A stretch of 64,000 nt of DNA from Glacieibacterium frigidum. GTDB lineage: Bacteria > Pseudomonadota > Alphaproteobacteria > Sphingomonadales > Sphingomonadaceae. Of the stretch, positions 1 through 10,136 are shown piece by piece. The notes beneath the pieces are model-generated. The model worked only from the letters and a program-made list of their open reading frames with translations. It did not search any database and was not told the origin of the DNA. The stretch is from assembly GCF_007097155.1 (NCBI RefSeq), contig NZ_VJWA01000001.1:1769501-1833500 (forward strand). Direction: 5' to 3'. Position 1 is the stretch's first letter; each line of letters starts with the position of its first letter. A program made the position numbers and the translations under genes.

Positions 1-6
1 CTCCAT
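1..6 (-). CDS. Start of an unseen downstream gene (edge fragment)
   Basis: The stop codon of the dciA-like gene overlaps an ATG by one base (TGATG read on the minus strand), the usual way genes are chained in this genome. Only two codons (Met-Glu) lie in the window, so nothing can be said about the product from sequence. In related alphaproteobacteria a thioredoxin/DsbA-like gene often follows the DUF721 gene; that is a guess from context only. Confidence 0.3.
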
Positions 7-503
7 CAACGGATGACCGGCAGGCCTGACGTGCCCGCCAGCGAATGCGCGAGCGACTCGAGGCTCGCGCGCAGGTCGGGGTCGGCGATGTCCTTCAGCG
101 TCGCCTGCGTCGCGGGAGCGAGATCGGCGGCCGGTGCGGCGGCGCGGCGGCGGCGCGCGACGGGCAGGTCGCCGTGGCGCAGCGCAAGGCGGGCGACGGC
201 GGCATAGCCGAAGAAGCGATTGGCACGCTCGACGACCTGCGGCTCGACGTGGCGCAGCATCGGCGCGAAGGCCCCGGTGACGAGGACGCTCAGCGTGCCC
301 CCGCTCTTCTTGCCGATAGGGAACTTCAGCGCCTCGGGCGTCGAGTGGCGCGCATATTCCGCCCCGACGATGTCGGCCCAGCGCGCGACGATCTGGCTGT
401 GCATGAAACCGTAGCGCCGGAACGCCGCGCCGCCGACCTTGGGCAGCGCCTCGCCGACGGCACGGCTGTAGCGGCTGCGGCCTTCTGGGGTGGTTTCGGT
501 CAC
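6..503 (-). CDS. DciA-like DUF721 domain protein
   Basis: A 165-residue protein of the DUF721 family, related to DciA, which in bacteria without DnaC helps load the replicative helicase DnaB. The DUF721 core covers roughly residues 10-105 (segments RRYGFMHSQIVARWADIVG and FGYAAVARLAL). After it come an Arg/Ala-rich linker and a short helical tail. The start is GTG, preceded by a G-rich Shine-Dalgarno-like run; an ATG just upstream runs straight into a stop in its own frame. The gene diverges from mutY with only 25 bases between the two starts. The family assignment is good; the helicase-loading role is inferred from the family. Confidence 0.8.
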   Translation of the reverse strand: MTETTPEGRSRYSRAVGEALPKVGGAAFRRYGFMHSQIVARWADIVGAEYARHSTPEALKFPIGKKSGGTLSVLVTGAFAPMLRHVEPQVVERANRFFGYAAVARLALRHGDLPVARRRRAAAPAADLAPATQATLKDIADPDLRASLESLAHSLAGTSGLPVIR

Positions 504-528
504 GCGCCCCCCATGCCATAGCGCGCCT

Positions 529-1545
529 ATGCCGGTCGATGCCTTTGCGCGAGAACTGCTCGACTGGTACGACGCTTACGCCCGCACCCTGCCGTGGCGC
601 GGCCCGCCGGGCACCCCGCCGCCCGATCCATACCGCGTCTGGCTGTCGGAGGTCATGCTCCAGCAGACGACCGTCGCTGCAGTCGCCCCGCACTTCGAGC
701 GATTCGTCACGCGCTGGCCGACCGTCGCGGATCTGGCCGCCGCGCCCGACGCCGACGTCATGCAGGCCTGGGCGGGGCTCGGCTACTACGCCCGGGCGCG
801 CAACCTGCTGGCCTGCGCGCGGGTCGTCGCGGCATCGGGCTGGCCGCGCGACGAGGCGGGTCTGCGCGAACTGCCCGGCGTCGGCGCGTATACGGCCGCG
901 GCAATCGCCAGCATCGCCTTCGGCCAGGTCGCAGTCGTCGTCGATGGCAATGTCGAGCGCGTCATGGCGCGGCTGTTCGCCGTCGAGACACCCATCCCCG
1001 CCGCCCGCCCACTGTTGCGCGCGCACGCCGCGACGCTGGCCCCCGCGCACCGCCCGGGCGACTATGCGCAGGCGCTGATGGATCTCGGCGCGACCGTCTG
1101 CACGCCCCGCAACCCGCGCTGCGATGCGTGCCCGGTCAGCCTGTGGTGTGCCGCCCGCACGACGGGCGACCCCGCGCGCTACCCCATCCGCGCGGCTAAA
1201 ATCCCGCGTCCGATCCGGCATGGGACCGCGTTCCGCCTCGAGGTCGACGGTCACATCCTGCTGGTTCGCCGCCCGCCGCGCGGGCTGCTCGGCGGCATGC
1301 GCGCACTGCCGTCGACCGAGTGGAGCACCGAACCCTCCGACTGGCACGCCGCAGCGCCCGTTGCCGTCGACTGGCGCCCCGTGCCCGGCGAGGTCCGGCA
1401 CGTCTTCACGCATTTCGAGTTGCGGCTGCGGGTGATGACGGCGACGCTGCCGGCCCGCCCCGCCGTCCCCGGCGAATGGTGGCCGGTCGAAACACTTGGC
1501 GCGGCAGGTCTGCCGACGCTCTTCGCCAAGGCGCTGCGAGGGTAG
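529..1545 (+). CDS. mutY: A/G-specific adenine glycosylase MutY
   Basis: Base-excision repair enzyme that removes adenine mispaired with 8-oxoguanine. About 338 residues, normal for MutY. Visible parts: catalytic Glu at about residue 41 in SEVMLQQT, helix-hairpin-helix LPGVGAYTA (115-123), catalytic Asp at about 139 in VVVDGNV, and a complete 4Fe-4S cluster site with Cys at about 191, 198, 201 and 207 (C-x6-C-x2-C-x5-C). A MutT-like C-terminal domain that reads the oxidised base follows (about 225-338). I chose the ATG giving MPVDAFAREL; an in-frame ATG 39 bases upstream would overlap the divergent dciA-like start. The leader is very short and shows no clear ribosome binding site. Confidence 0.95.
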   Translation: MPVDAFARELLDWYDAYARTLPWRGPPGTPPPDPYRVWLSEVMLQQTTVAAVAPHFERFVTRWPTVADLAAAPDADVMQAWAGLGYYARARNLLACARVVAASGWPRDEAGLRELPGVGAYTAAAIASIAFGQVAVVVDGNVERVMARLFAVETPIPAARPLLRAHAATLAPAHRPGDYAQALMDLGATVCTPRNPRCDACPVSLWCAARTTGDPARYPIRAAKIPRPIRHGTAFRLEVDGHILLVRRPPRGLLGGMRALPSTEWSTEPSDWHAAAPVAVDWRPVPGEVRHVFTHFELRLRVMTATLPARPAVPGEWWPVETLGAAGLPTLFAKALRG

Positions 1546-1604
1546 CGAACCCGGCCGGGCAGCACGGGCGTTACGGCTGCCTGTTAAGCCTCGGAGACGC
1601 CACT

Positions 1605-2057
1605 ATGCTCGCACCGTTCCTCATGGGCCTCGTCGGCGGGCAGCGCGGCATTGCCCCGCTCGCGGCGGTTTCGGTCGCGGCGGCGCGCGGCGAGCTTGCC
1701 CGCGACAACGGTGCGCCGCGACTCATCGCGTCGCCGCTCGTCGCGGCGGGCACGCTCGCGCTCGCGGTCGCCGAAATGGCGGGCGACAAGCAGAAGACCG
1801 CGCCCGACCGGATCGTGCCGATCGGACTTGCGGTACGCTTCGTGACCAACGCCGTCGCGGGCGCGGCGCTGTCGACGCATCGGCAGCGCTGGCTGGGTGC
1901 CCTAGTCGGCGGCGCCACGGCGGTCGTTGCATCGTATCCGGGGTGGCGCGCGCGGACCGCGGCGATGCCGCGCTGGGGCCAGACGCCTACCGGCTTCGTC
2001 GAGGATGCCGCGGTCCTGGCAGGTGCCGTCGCGATCGTCCGCTACGCCCCCCGATGA
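1605..2057 (+). CDS. DUF4126-like small membrane protein
   Basis: A 150-residue protein of unknown function that looks like the DUF4126 family. It opens with MLAPFLMGLVGGQRG, and hydrophobic Ala/Val/Gly-rich stretches at about residues 15-30, 45-60, 75-95 and 105-120 suggest three or four membrane segments. A Thr/Gly/Phe-Val-Glu-Asp segment near the C-terminus is followed by a last hydrophobic helix. The ATG chosen is the first that gives a hydrophobic N-terminus; the open frame extends far upstream inside mutY but that part is an out-of-frame shadow. It stands between mutY and a pyridoxamine-oxidase-like gene, all on the same strand with short gaps. Confidence 0.65.
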   Translation: MLAPFLMGLVGGQRGIAPLAAVSVAAARGELARDNGAPRLIASPLVAAGTLALAVAEMAGDKQKTAPDRIVPIGLAVRFVTNAVAGAALSTHRQRWLGALVGGATAVVASYPGWRARTAAMPRWGQTPTGFVEDAAVLAGAVAIVRYAPR

Positions 2058-2100
2058 CGCGATCGGACGTTACGCGCTCGCTACATCCAGGAGACCAAGT

Positions 2101-2532
2101 ATGCCCATGACCCTTCCCGAACTCGCCAAGGCGATGCGCAAGATCGACTTCGCCATGCTCCAGACGCACAGCGAAGGCGGTACGATCGCCGGGCGGCCGA
2201 TGAGCAACAATGCCGAGGTCGAGTACGACGGCGACTCCTGGTATTTCAGCTATGAGGACACGCGCACCTGCGACGACATCAAGGCCGACCCCAAGGTCGC
2301 GCTTGCCTTCCAGGCGAACACCAGCCTGCTCGGCAAGCCCGGGCTGATGGTCGCGGTCGAGGGCGTCGCCGAACTGATCCGCGACAAGGCGGTGTTCGCC
2401 GAACACTGGACCAGCAACATCGAGCGCTGGTTCCCGCAGGGAATCGATACGCCCGGCCTCGTGCTGATCAAGGTCGAGGCAGTCCGCATCCATTATTGGG
2501 CTGGCGAGGACGAGGGCGAAATTACCCTCTGA
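2101..2532 (+). CDS. Pyridoxamine 5'-phosphate oxidase-fold (general stress) protein
   Basis: A 143-residue split-barrel flavin-binding protein of the pyridoxamine 5'-phosphate oxidase superfamily, close to the general-stress protein 26 subgroup. Segments typical of that group are IAGRPMSNNAEVEYDG (about 29-44), WYFSYEDTRTCDDIKADP (about 46-63) and GKPGLMVAVEG (about 79-89), followed by a C-terminal strand ending in RIHYWAGEDEGE. Such proteins bind FMN or related cofactors; the real substrate is usually unknown and this one should not be called PdxH. The start is supported by AGGAG seven bases upstream. An 11-base hairpin lies shortly after the stop. Confidence 0.8.
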   Translation: MPMTLPELAKAMRKIDFAMLQTHSEGGTIAGRPMSNNAEVEYDGDSWYFSYEDTRTCDDIKADPKVALAFQANTSLLGKPGLMVAVEGVAELIRDKAVFAEHWTSNIERWFPQGIDTPGLVLIKVEAVRIHYWAGEDEGEITL

Positions 2533-2550
2533 CGTAGCCGAAGGTCACGA

Positions 2551-2588
2551 CACTGCGACGCCGGGGCGAATTGTCCTGCGTCGCAGTG
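2551..2588 (+). terminator. 11-bp hairpin after the stress-protein gene
   Basis: Perfect inverted repeat CACTGCGACGC / GCGTCGCAGTG with a 16-base loop, 19 bases after the stop codon of the flavin-binding protein. There is no following T tract, so it could be a weak terminator or an mRNA 3' stabilising hairpin. Confidence 0.5.
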
Positions 2589-2648
2589 CCCCCTCGTGCG
2601 GGGGTCGCGTAGCTGCCACGCGCGGTGTTCACTCACCAAAGGATCAGC

Positions 2649-2942
2649 ATGACCAGCGCGACCAGCCTTCAGCTTCTTCTCTACGCTTTCACGCTGATCA
2701 CGCTTCTGGGTCTCGCGGCACTCCTTTGGCAGGTCGTCCGCACGGCTCCGGCGCGGATGCGCGTCCGCCTGACCCGCGAAGTCACGGAGCGCCGAGCCGC
2801 GATGGTCGCGCTTGCCGCTGCGCACGCCCGCACCGACGACGCTCCGTTGCGCGAGGCGCTGGCGCGCAACTACCGCTTCCATCAAGCCGCAGTGCGGGCG
2901 CTCGATCCGTCGGCGATCACCGACGATCTGCCGTTGCGCTGA
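2649..2942 (+). CDS. Small membrane protein of unknown function
   Basis: A 97-residue protein I cannot place in a family. It has one clear membrane segment near the N-terminus (about residues 8-28, LLYAFTLITLLGLAALLW) followed by a basic, Arg-rich stretch (APARMRVRLTREVTERR) that should lie in the cytoplasm, then a helical tail with many Ala and Arg. The ATG is chosen because AAAGGA lies at the right distance upstream; an ATG 24 bases earlier lacks such a site. It lies between the flavin-binding stress protein and the host-attachment-family gene. Confidence 0.6.
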   Translation: MTSATSLQLLLYAFTLITLLGLAALLWQVVRTAPARMRVRLTREVTERRAAMVALAAAHARTDDAPLREALARNYRFHQAAVRALDPSAITDDLPLR

Positions 2943-2998
2943 CGGAACCTTGCGCGCCGTCTGCGCGTCGGGGGGGCCAGTCCAACCCGGAGAATGCA

Positions 2999-3403
2999 GT
3001 GCAACTTGCCCATGGTACCGTCGTCGCCGTCGTCGATGGCGAAATCCTCAACCTCTACCGCAACACCGGCACCGAGGCCGAGCCCAAGCTGACCGCGATG
3101 CCCGACGTCGACCCGAGCGGCGATAACAAGAGCGCTGGCTCGCGCCACCAGAGCAGCTCGGCCAACCCCGATGGCGGTCGGCTGGAGGAGGACAGCTTCG
3201 CCGCCGCGACCGCCGAACTCCTCAACAAGCGCGCGTTGAACAACAAGTTCGACCATATCGTCGTCATCGCCGCGCCCAAGACGCTCGGCGAACTGCGCAA
3301 GCACTGGCACAAGGCGCTCGAGGCCAAGCTGGCGGGCGAACTCGCCAAGGACCTGACCGGCCACTCGATCGCCGACATCGAAGCGGCGATCGCCAAGCTC
3401 TAG
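2999..3403 (+). CDS. Host attachment family protein (baeRF-like)
   Basis: A 134-residue member of the family annotated as host attachment protein, now grouped with bacterial relatives of archaeo-eukaryotic release factors. The N-terminus MQLAHGTVVAVVDG is typical. The middle is polar (residues 35-55, rich in Ser, Asn, Asp), and the C-terminal half has FDHIVVIAAPKTLGELRKHW, as expected for the family, followed by a HSIADIEAAIAKL tail. The start is GTG with GGAG six bases upstream; the nearby ATG is in another frame. The name goes back to plant-attachment work in Agrobacterium-type bacteria; the molecular role is not known. Confidence 0.8.
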   Translation: MQLAHGTVVAVVDGEILNLYRNTGTEAEPKLTAMPDVDPSGDNKSAGSRHQSSSANPDGGRLEEDSFAAATAELLNKRALNNKFDHIVVIAAPKTLGELRKHWHKALEAKLAGELAKDLTGHSIADIEAAIAKL

Positions 3404-3415
3404 TCGAGGCCAGTC

Positions 3416-6069
<2,654 letters not shown>

Positions 6070-6070
<1 letters not shown>

Positions 6071-7119
6071 TACGCGGCGTCCATCAGCATCGGGTCCAGT
6101 CCGGAAAGTTGCAGGCGCGGGCGCGGCTTGGGGATCGCGCGCGGCCGCTTGCCCGCCACCACCCCGGCCATCGCGGCGATATGCGCGGGCGTCGAGCCGC
6201 AGCAGCCGCCGACGATATTGACCAGCCCGTCCGCCACCCACTCGGCGATGAATGCGCCGGTGGTCGCGGGCTGCTCGTCGTATTCGCCCAGGTCGTTGGG
6301 CAGGCCGGCGTTCGGGTAGACCATGACCAGAGTGTCGGCGAGCGGGCTCAGCGCCTGGACGTGCGGACGCAGCAGGTCGGCACCGAACGCGCAGTTCAGC
6401 CCCATCGTCAGCGGCTTGGCATGACGCACCGTGTACCAGAAGGCCTCGACCGAATGTCCGGACAAATTCCGCCCCGACATGTCGGTAACGGTCATCGAGA
6501 TCATCATCGGCACCTCGCGGCCCAGCTCGGCCTCGAGCTCGAGCACCGCCATGATCGCCGCCTTGGCGTTCAGCGTGTCGAAGATCGTCTCGATCAGGAT
6601 GAAGTCGCAGCCGCCGTCGAGCAGCGCGCGCGCCTGGTCGGCGTAGACGTCCTTCATCTCGTCGAACCCGACCGCGCGGAAGCCCGGATCGTTGACGTCG
6701 GGCGACAGCGACAGCGTCTTGTTGGTCGGCCCGATCGCCCCGGCGACGAAGCGCGGCCGGCCGTCCTTCGCCTCGTACTCATCCGCCGCGGTGCGCGCGA
6801 TCCTGGCCGCACCCAGGTTGATGTCGCGCACCAGATGCACGGCGTTGTAGTCGGCCTGGCTGATCGTGTTCGCGTTGAACGTGTTGGTCGACACGATGTC
6901 CGAACCGGCATCGAGATAACCGCGGGTGATCGCGTCTATGACGTCGGGCCGCGTCAGGCACAGCAGGTCGTTGTTTCCCTTCTGGTCGTCGGTCAGGTCG
7001 TAGCTGCCGCGGTAATCCGCCTCGGTAAGCCCGTACGACTGGATCATCGTGCCGAACGCACCGTCGGTCAGCAGGACGCGCTGCGCCGCCTGCGCGCGGA
7101 GTGACTGGGCCTTGCTCAT
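6070..7119 (-). CDS. metH: Methionine synthase, homocysteine-binding part (MetH1)
   Basis: Homocysteine S-methyltransferase barrel, 349 residues, equal to the N-terminal domain of a normal MetH. The zinc/homocysteine thiol ligands are visible: Cys in LNCAFGAD at about residue 240 and the Cys pair in GGCCGS at about 306. [12 protein letters not shown] near the N-terminus is the usual first strand. It needs the adjacent B12 subunit to work. Its start overlaps the metF stop by four bases (ATGA), and its stop overlaps the GTG of the second half, so the two halves should be made in similar amounts. Splitting of MetH at this boundary is familiar in sphingomonads and relatives. Confidence 0.93.
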
Positions 7120-8057
7120 GCCGCAAGCTCCTGCGCCGTGGCTGCGGGCCGAACGCCCAGCATGTGGCAGATCGCATAGGCCAGCTCTGCGCGGTTGAGC
7201 GTGTAGAAGTGGAAGTGGCGAACGCCGCCAGCATAGAGGCGGCGGCACAGCTCTGCGGCCACCGTCGCGGCGACCAGCTGGCGCGCCGCGGGCTTGTCGT
7301 CGAGGCCTTCAAACAGGCGGCCCATCCACGCCGGGACCGCGGTGTTGCACCCGGCCGCCATCTTCTTCAGCTGCGCGAAGTTGCTGACCGGCAGGATGCC
7401 CGGCACCAGCTCGGCGGTGATGCCGCGCGCGGCGGCCGCGTCGCGAAAGCGGAAGAAGGTGTCGGGCTCGAAGAAGAATTGCGTGATGCCGCGCTGCGCG
7501 CCCGCGTCGAGCTTGCGCGCCAGATGGTCGATGTCGGCGGTCTCGCTGGTCGCGTCGGGGTGCGGCTCGGGATAGGCCCCGACCGACAGCTCGAAATCGG
7601 CGACACGCTTGAGCCCGGCGACGAGATCGGCGGCGCTGGCATAGCCGTCGGGGTGGGCCACGAACTTCTCGCCGGCACGCGGCGGGTCACCGCGCAAAGC
7701 GACGATGTGCCGGACCCCAGCGTCCCAATAGGCGCGCGCGACCTCGTCGATCTCACCGCGCGAGGCGTCGACGCAGGTCAGGTGCGCGGCGGCCGGAATG
7801 CCCGTCTCGCGGACGATGCGCGCCACCGTGTTGTGGGTGCGCTCGCGGGTCGAGCCGCCCGCGCCGTATGTCACCGAGACGAAGCGCGGATCGAGCGGAC
7901 GCAGCGCTTCGACCGACTGCCACAGCGTCGCCTCCATCGCTTCGGTCTTGGGCGGGAAGAACTCGAACGACACCGCGATGTCGCCGGGGACGTCGGCGAA
8001 CAGGGGTGTGCTGACGGCACGTGCCGCCTCGTTCATCTGGGCGAGAGTCGGAGTCAT
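7116..8057 (-). CDS. metF: Methylenetetrahydrofolate reductase
   Basis: Flavoprotein of 313 residues that reduces 5,10-methylene- to 5-methyl-tetrahydrofolate, the methyl donor for MetH. It shows the MetF barrel signatures: SFEFFPPKTEA near the N-terminus (catalytic Glu region), FVSVTYGAGGS, HLTCVDASR and IVALRGDPPRAGE, then GYASAADLV and ITQFFFEPDTFFRF, and a final HFYTLNRAELA. Length is normal. It overlaps the ArsR-methyltransferase gene upstream and metH1 downstream by four bases each (ATGA), so the operon is tightly coupled. Placing metF directly before metH supplies substrate where it is used. Confidence 0.95.
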   Translation of the reverse strand: MTPTLAQMNEAARAVSTPLFADVPGDIAVSFEFFPPKTEAMEATLWQSVEALRPLDPRFVSVTYGAGGSTRERTHNTVARIVRETGIPAAAHLTCVDASRGEIDEVARAYWDAGVRHIVALRGDPPRAGEKFVAHPDGYASAADLVAGLKRVADFELSVGAYPEPHPDATSETADIDHLARKLDAGAQRGITQFFFEPDTFFRFRDAAAARGITAELVPGILPVSNFAQLKKMAAGCNTAVPAWMGRLFEGLDDKPAARQLVAATVAAELCRRLYAGGVRHFHFYTLNRAELAYAICHMLGVRPAATAQELAA

Positions 8058-9004
8058 GCGGCGGCTCGCTGCTGCAGGGGGGGACGCTCGCCGAGCCACA
8101 CAGTGACGGTCAGCGACTGGTCGATATCGGTGGCGTGAAGCTCGGTGACGACATGCGCGTCGAGGCCCGCGGCGGCCATCCAGCCGCAAACCTGCGCATC
8201 CTCGAAGCCGAGGCGTGCGTGGGCATGGCGGGCGCGCAGTTCCTCGCGGTCGTGCGGCGCGAAGTCGGCGACGAGCAACCGGCCGCCCGGCGCAAGCACG
8301 CGCGCGGCCTCGGCGATCGCGTCGCGCGGGGCGTCGGCGAAGTGCAGGACCTGGTGCAGCACGACGGTATCGGCGCTGGCGTCACCCTGCGGCAATGCGA
8401 ACATGTCACCGTGGCGCACCTGTGCATGGGGCAGGCCCGCCGCCTCGAGCTTGCCGCGCGCAAGACGGAGCATTTCGGGGCTACGGTCGATGCCGGTCGC
8501 CGCACTTGCACGCGGCCCGAGCAGTTCGATCATGCGGCCGGTTCCCGTGCCGATGTCGAGCAGGTGCCCCAGCGGCCGTCCGCCGAGCGCCGCGACGATC
8601 GCCGCCTCGACCTCGCTTTCGGCGACGTGCAGCGAGCGAAGCCGGTCCCAGTCGGCGGCCTGTGCGGCGAAATAGGCGGTGGCACTGGCGTCGCGCTCGG
8701 CACGCACCGCGGCCAGGCGCTCGATATCGGCGGCGGCCTCGCCACGGTCCCAGTTATCCAGCGCGGCCAGGACCGGCGCGGTGGTGCCTGCTTCGCCGAG
8801 GCGCACGAAAACCCAGGCGCCCTCCTTGGCGCGATAAACGAGTCCGGCGTCGGCAAGGATGCGGACGTGGCGCGAGACGCGCGGCTGGCTCTGGCCCAGC
8901 ACGTCGGCAAGCTCGCCGACCGCCAGCTCCATGCGCCGCACCAGCATCAGGATGCGGATGCGCGTCGGATCGGCAAGCGCACGGAAGATGGAGAGCGCTA
9001 ACAT
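8054..9004 (-). CDS. ArsR-type regulator fused to a SAM methyltransferase domain
   Basis: A 316-residue two-domain protein. Residues 1-90 form an ArsR-family winged helix (FRALADPTRIRILMLV, then recognition helix QSQPRVSRHVRILADAGLV) without an obvious metal-binding Cys pair. Residues about 130-265 are a class I methyltransferase fold: motif I LLDIGTGTGRM (about 148-158), acidic end of strand 2 (TGIDRS), motif IV-like ADTVVLHQVLHF. Being first in the metF-metH operon and next to a palindrome just upstream of its own start, it is probably an autoregulated sensor of S-adenosylmethionine or S-adenosylhomocysteine, comparable to SahR-type regulators of methionine genes. Whether the methyltransferase domain is catalytic or only a ligand sensor cannot be told from sequence. 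Confidence 0.88.
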   Translation of the reverse strand: MLALSIFRALADPTRIRILMLVRRMELAVGELADVLGQSQPRVSRHVRILADAGLVYRAKEGAWVFVRLGEAGTTAPVLAALDNWDRGEAAADIERLAAVRAERDASATAYFAAQAADWDRLRSLHVAESEVEAAIVAALGGRPLGHLLDIGTGTGRMIELLGPRASAATGIDRSPEMLRLARGKLEAAGLPHAQVRHGDMFALPQGDASADTVVLHQVLHFADAPRDAIAEAARVLAPGGRLLVADFAPHDREELRARHAHARLGFEDAQVCGWMAAAGLDAHVVTELHATDIDQSLTVTVWLGERPPLQQRAAA

Positions 9005-9014
9005 TTCGACCGGG

Positions 9015-9034
9015 ATATAAAGATGTCTTTATAT
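9015..9034. promoter_or_regulatory. 20-bp palindromic operator of the methionine operon
   Basis: ATATAAAGA and TCTTTATAT form a perfect 9+9 base dyad around a central TG, an AT-rich island in GC-rich DNA. It lies 11 bases upstream of the ArsR-methyltransferase start and 80 bases before mlaA on the other strand. Size and symmetry suit an ArsR-family dimer. From memory, AAGA-NN-TCTT cores occur in operators of SahR-like regulators; exact match to a published motif was not checked. Autoregulation is the likeliest reading. Confidence 0.75.
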
Positions 9035-9113
9035 GAAAGTCAACGCGCGACCGTGCTTGCCGCTGTCACGCGCATGTGGCACCGCAAGCGCCGCCGCCAC
9101 CCCCGGGGTCACC

Positions 9114-9923
9114 ATGCGTCCGAGTATCCTGCCAACGATCGCCGTGCTGCTCAGCCTCGGCGCCTGCGCGACCCCGCGCGTCGGCAGCAACGCCACCGCG
9201 CTGCGCGATCCGTACGAGGCGACCAATCGCCGCGTCTATGCGCTGAACCGCAACCTCGACAAATACGCGCTTAAGCCCGCCGCGCAGGCCTACCGCACCG
9301 TCGTTCCGCAGGTCGCGCGCCGCGGCGTGTCGAACGCGCTCAACAATATCGACGAGCCGGTGTCGTTCATCAACGCTGTCCTGCAGGGCAAGATCAAGCA
9401 GGCGTTCCGCACCGTCGACCGCTTCCTGCTCAACACCACGCTCGGCGTCGGTGGCCTGGGCGACGTCGCGACCGACCTCGGCCGGCCCGAGGAGGTCGAG
9501 GATTTCGGCCAGACCCTCGCCGTCTGGGGGGTCAAGTCGGGGCCGTACCTGATGCTGCCGCTGCTCGGCCCCTCGACTTTCCGCGATCTCGGCGGCTTCG
9601 GCGTCGACTTCATCACCGACCCCGTGACATATGCGCGCGACGCGACGCTCAACCCGACCTTCGTCGAGAGCGGGGCGCAGTTCGCGCTGGAGACGATCGA
9701 CCTGCGGTCCAAGCTGATCGACGCGGGGGCCGACGGCGTGCTGACGGGCAGCCTCGACGAATATGCGACGGTGCGTTCGGCATACCTGCAGCGCCGCCAG
9801 TCGGACATCTACGATGGCATGCTGCCCGACGAGGACGAGGAGGCCCCCGTCGAGGACGCGCCGCTCGCTCCCGGCGCGACGCCGCCCGCCGCTGCCACGA
9901 CCCCGGAGCCGCCCAAGCCGTGA
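9114..9923 (+). CDS. mlaA: MlaA/VacJ family outer-membrane lipoprotein
   Basis: A 269-residue lipoprotein of the MlaA (VacJ) family, which removes phospholipids from the outer leaflet of the outer membrane for return by the Mla pathway. A lipoprotein signal ends in LSLGAC (Cys about 17). The family core follows: DPYEATNRRVYALNRNLD, LNNIDEPVSFINAVLQGK, DRFLLNTTLGVGGLGDVA, EDFGQTLAVWGVKSGPYLMLPLLGPSTFRD. The last 40 residues are an acidic then Pro/Ala-rich tail not needed for the fold. I start at MRPSILPTIAV because it begins the signal peptide; the frame is open 81 bases further upstream. Other mla genes are not in the window. Confidence 0.9.
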   Translation: MRPSILPTIAVLLSLGACATPRVGSNATALRDPYEATNRRVYALNRNLDKYALKPAAQAYRTVVPQVARRGVSNALNNIDEPVSFINAVLQGKIKQAFRTVDRFLLNTTLGVGGLGDVATDLGRPEEVEDFGQTLAVWGVKSGPYLMLPLLGPSTFRDLGGFGVDFITDPVTYARDATLNPTFVESGAQFALETIDLRSKLIDAGADGVLTGSLDEYATVRSAYLQRRQSDIYDGMLPDEDEEAPVEDAPLAPGATPPAAATTPEPPKP

Positions 9924-10084
9924 GGATCGCTGCGGCCCTCGCCGTTCTACTGCTCGCGGCGTGCGGGTCCGAGCCCGCGGCCGTCGCACCGGACGCAGGC
10001 GAAACGGCCGTCGAAGCAGCCACGAAAGCCGCGGTCGACGATACCGACGCGGCGTTACGTGACGCCAGGGTTAACGGAACTTAG
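9920..10084 (+). CDS. Very small predicted lipoprotein (54 residues)
   Basis: A short frame starting at GTG that overlaps the mlaA stop by four bases (GTGA). It reads MRIAAALAVLLLAACGSEP and continues with a mature part rich in Ala, Asp, Glu and Thr, ending RVNGT. The first 15 residues are an ideal lipoprotein signal with lipobox LAAC. The mature peptide would be only about 40 residues, a possible small membrane anchor or entericidin-like peptide. GGAG lies 11 bases upstream of the GTG. The overlap and the lipobox are the evidence; no family recognised. Confidence 0.6.
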   Translation: MRIAAALAVLLLAACGSEPAAVAPDAGETAVEAATKAAVDDTDAALRDARVNGT

Positions 10085-10136
10085 TGGCGCAACCACCGGT
10101 TTGCGGCTGACTACTCCCCAGCCAAGGACCTTCGTT

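Noticed and set aside
490-528. Upstream ATG for mutY
   Set aside because: It would overlap the divergent dciA-like start and adds a poor N-terminus; the second ATG gives the normal MutY beginning.
9005-9113. Cobalamin riboswitch for metH
   Set aside because: The leader of the operon is too short (11 bases to the palindrome) and has no B12-box; a protein operator explains it better.
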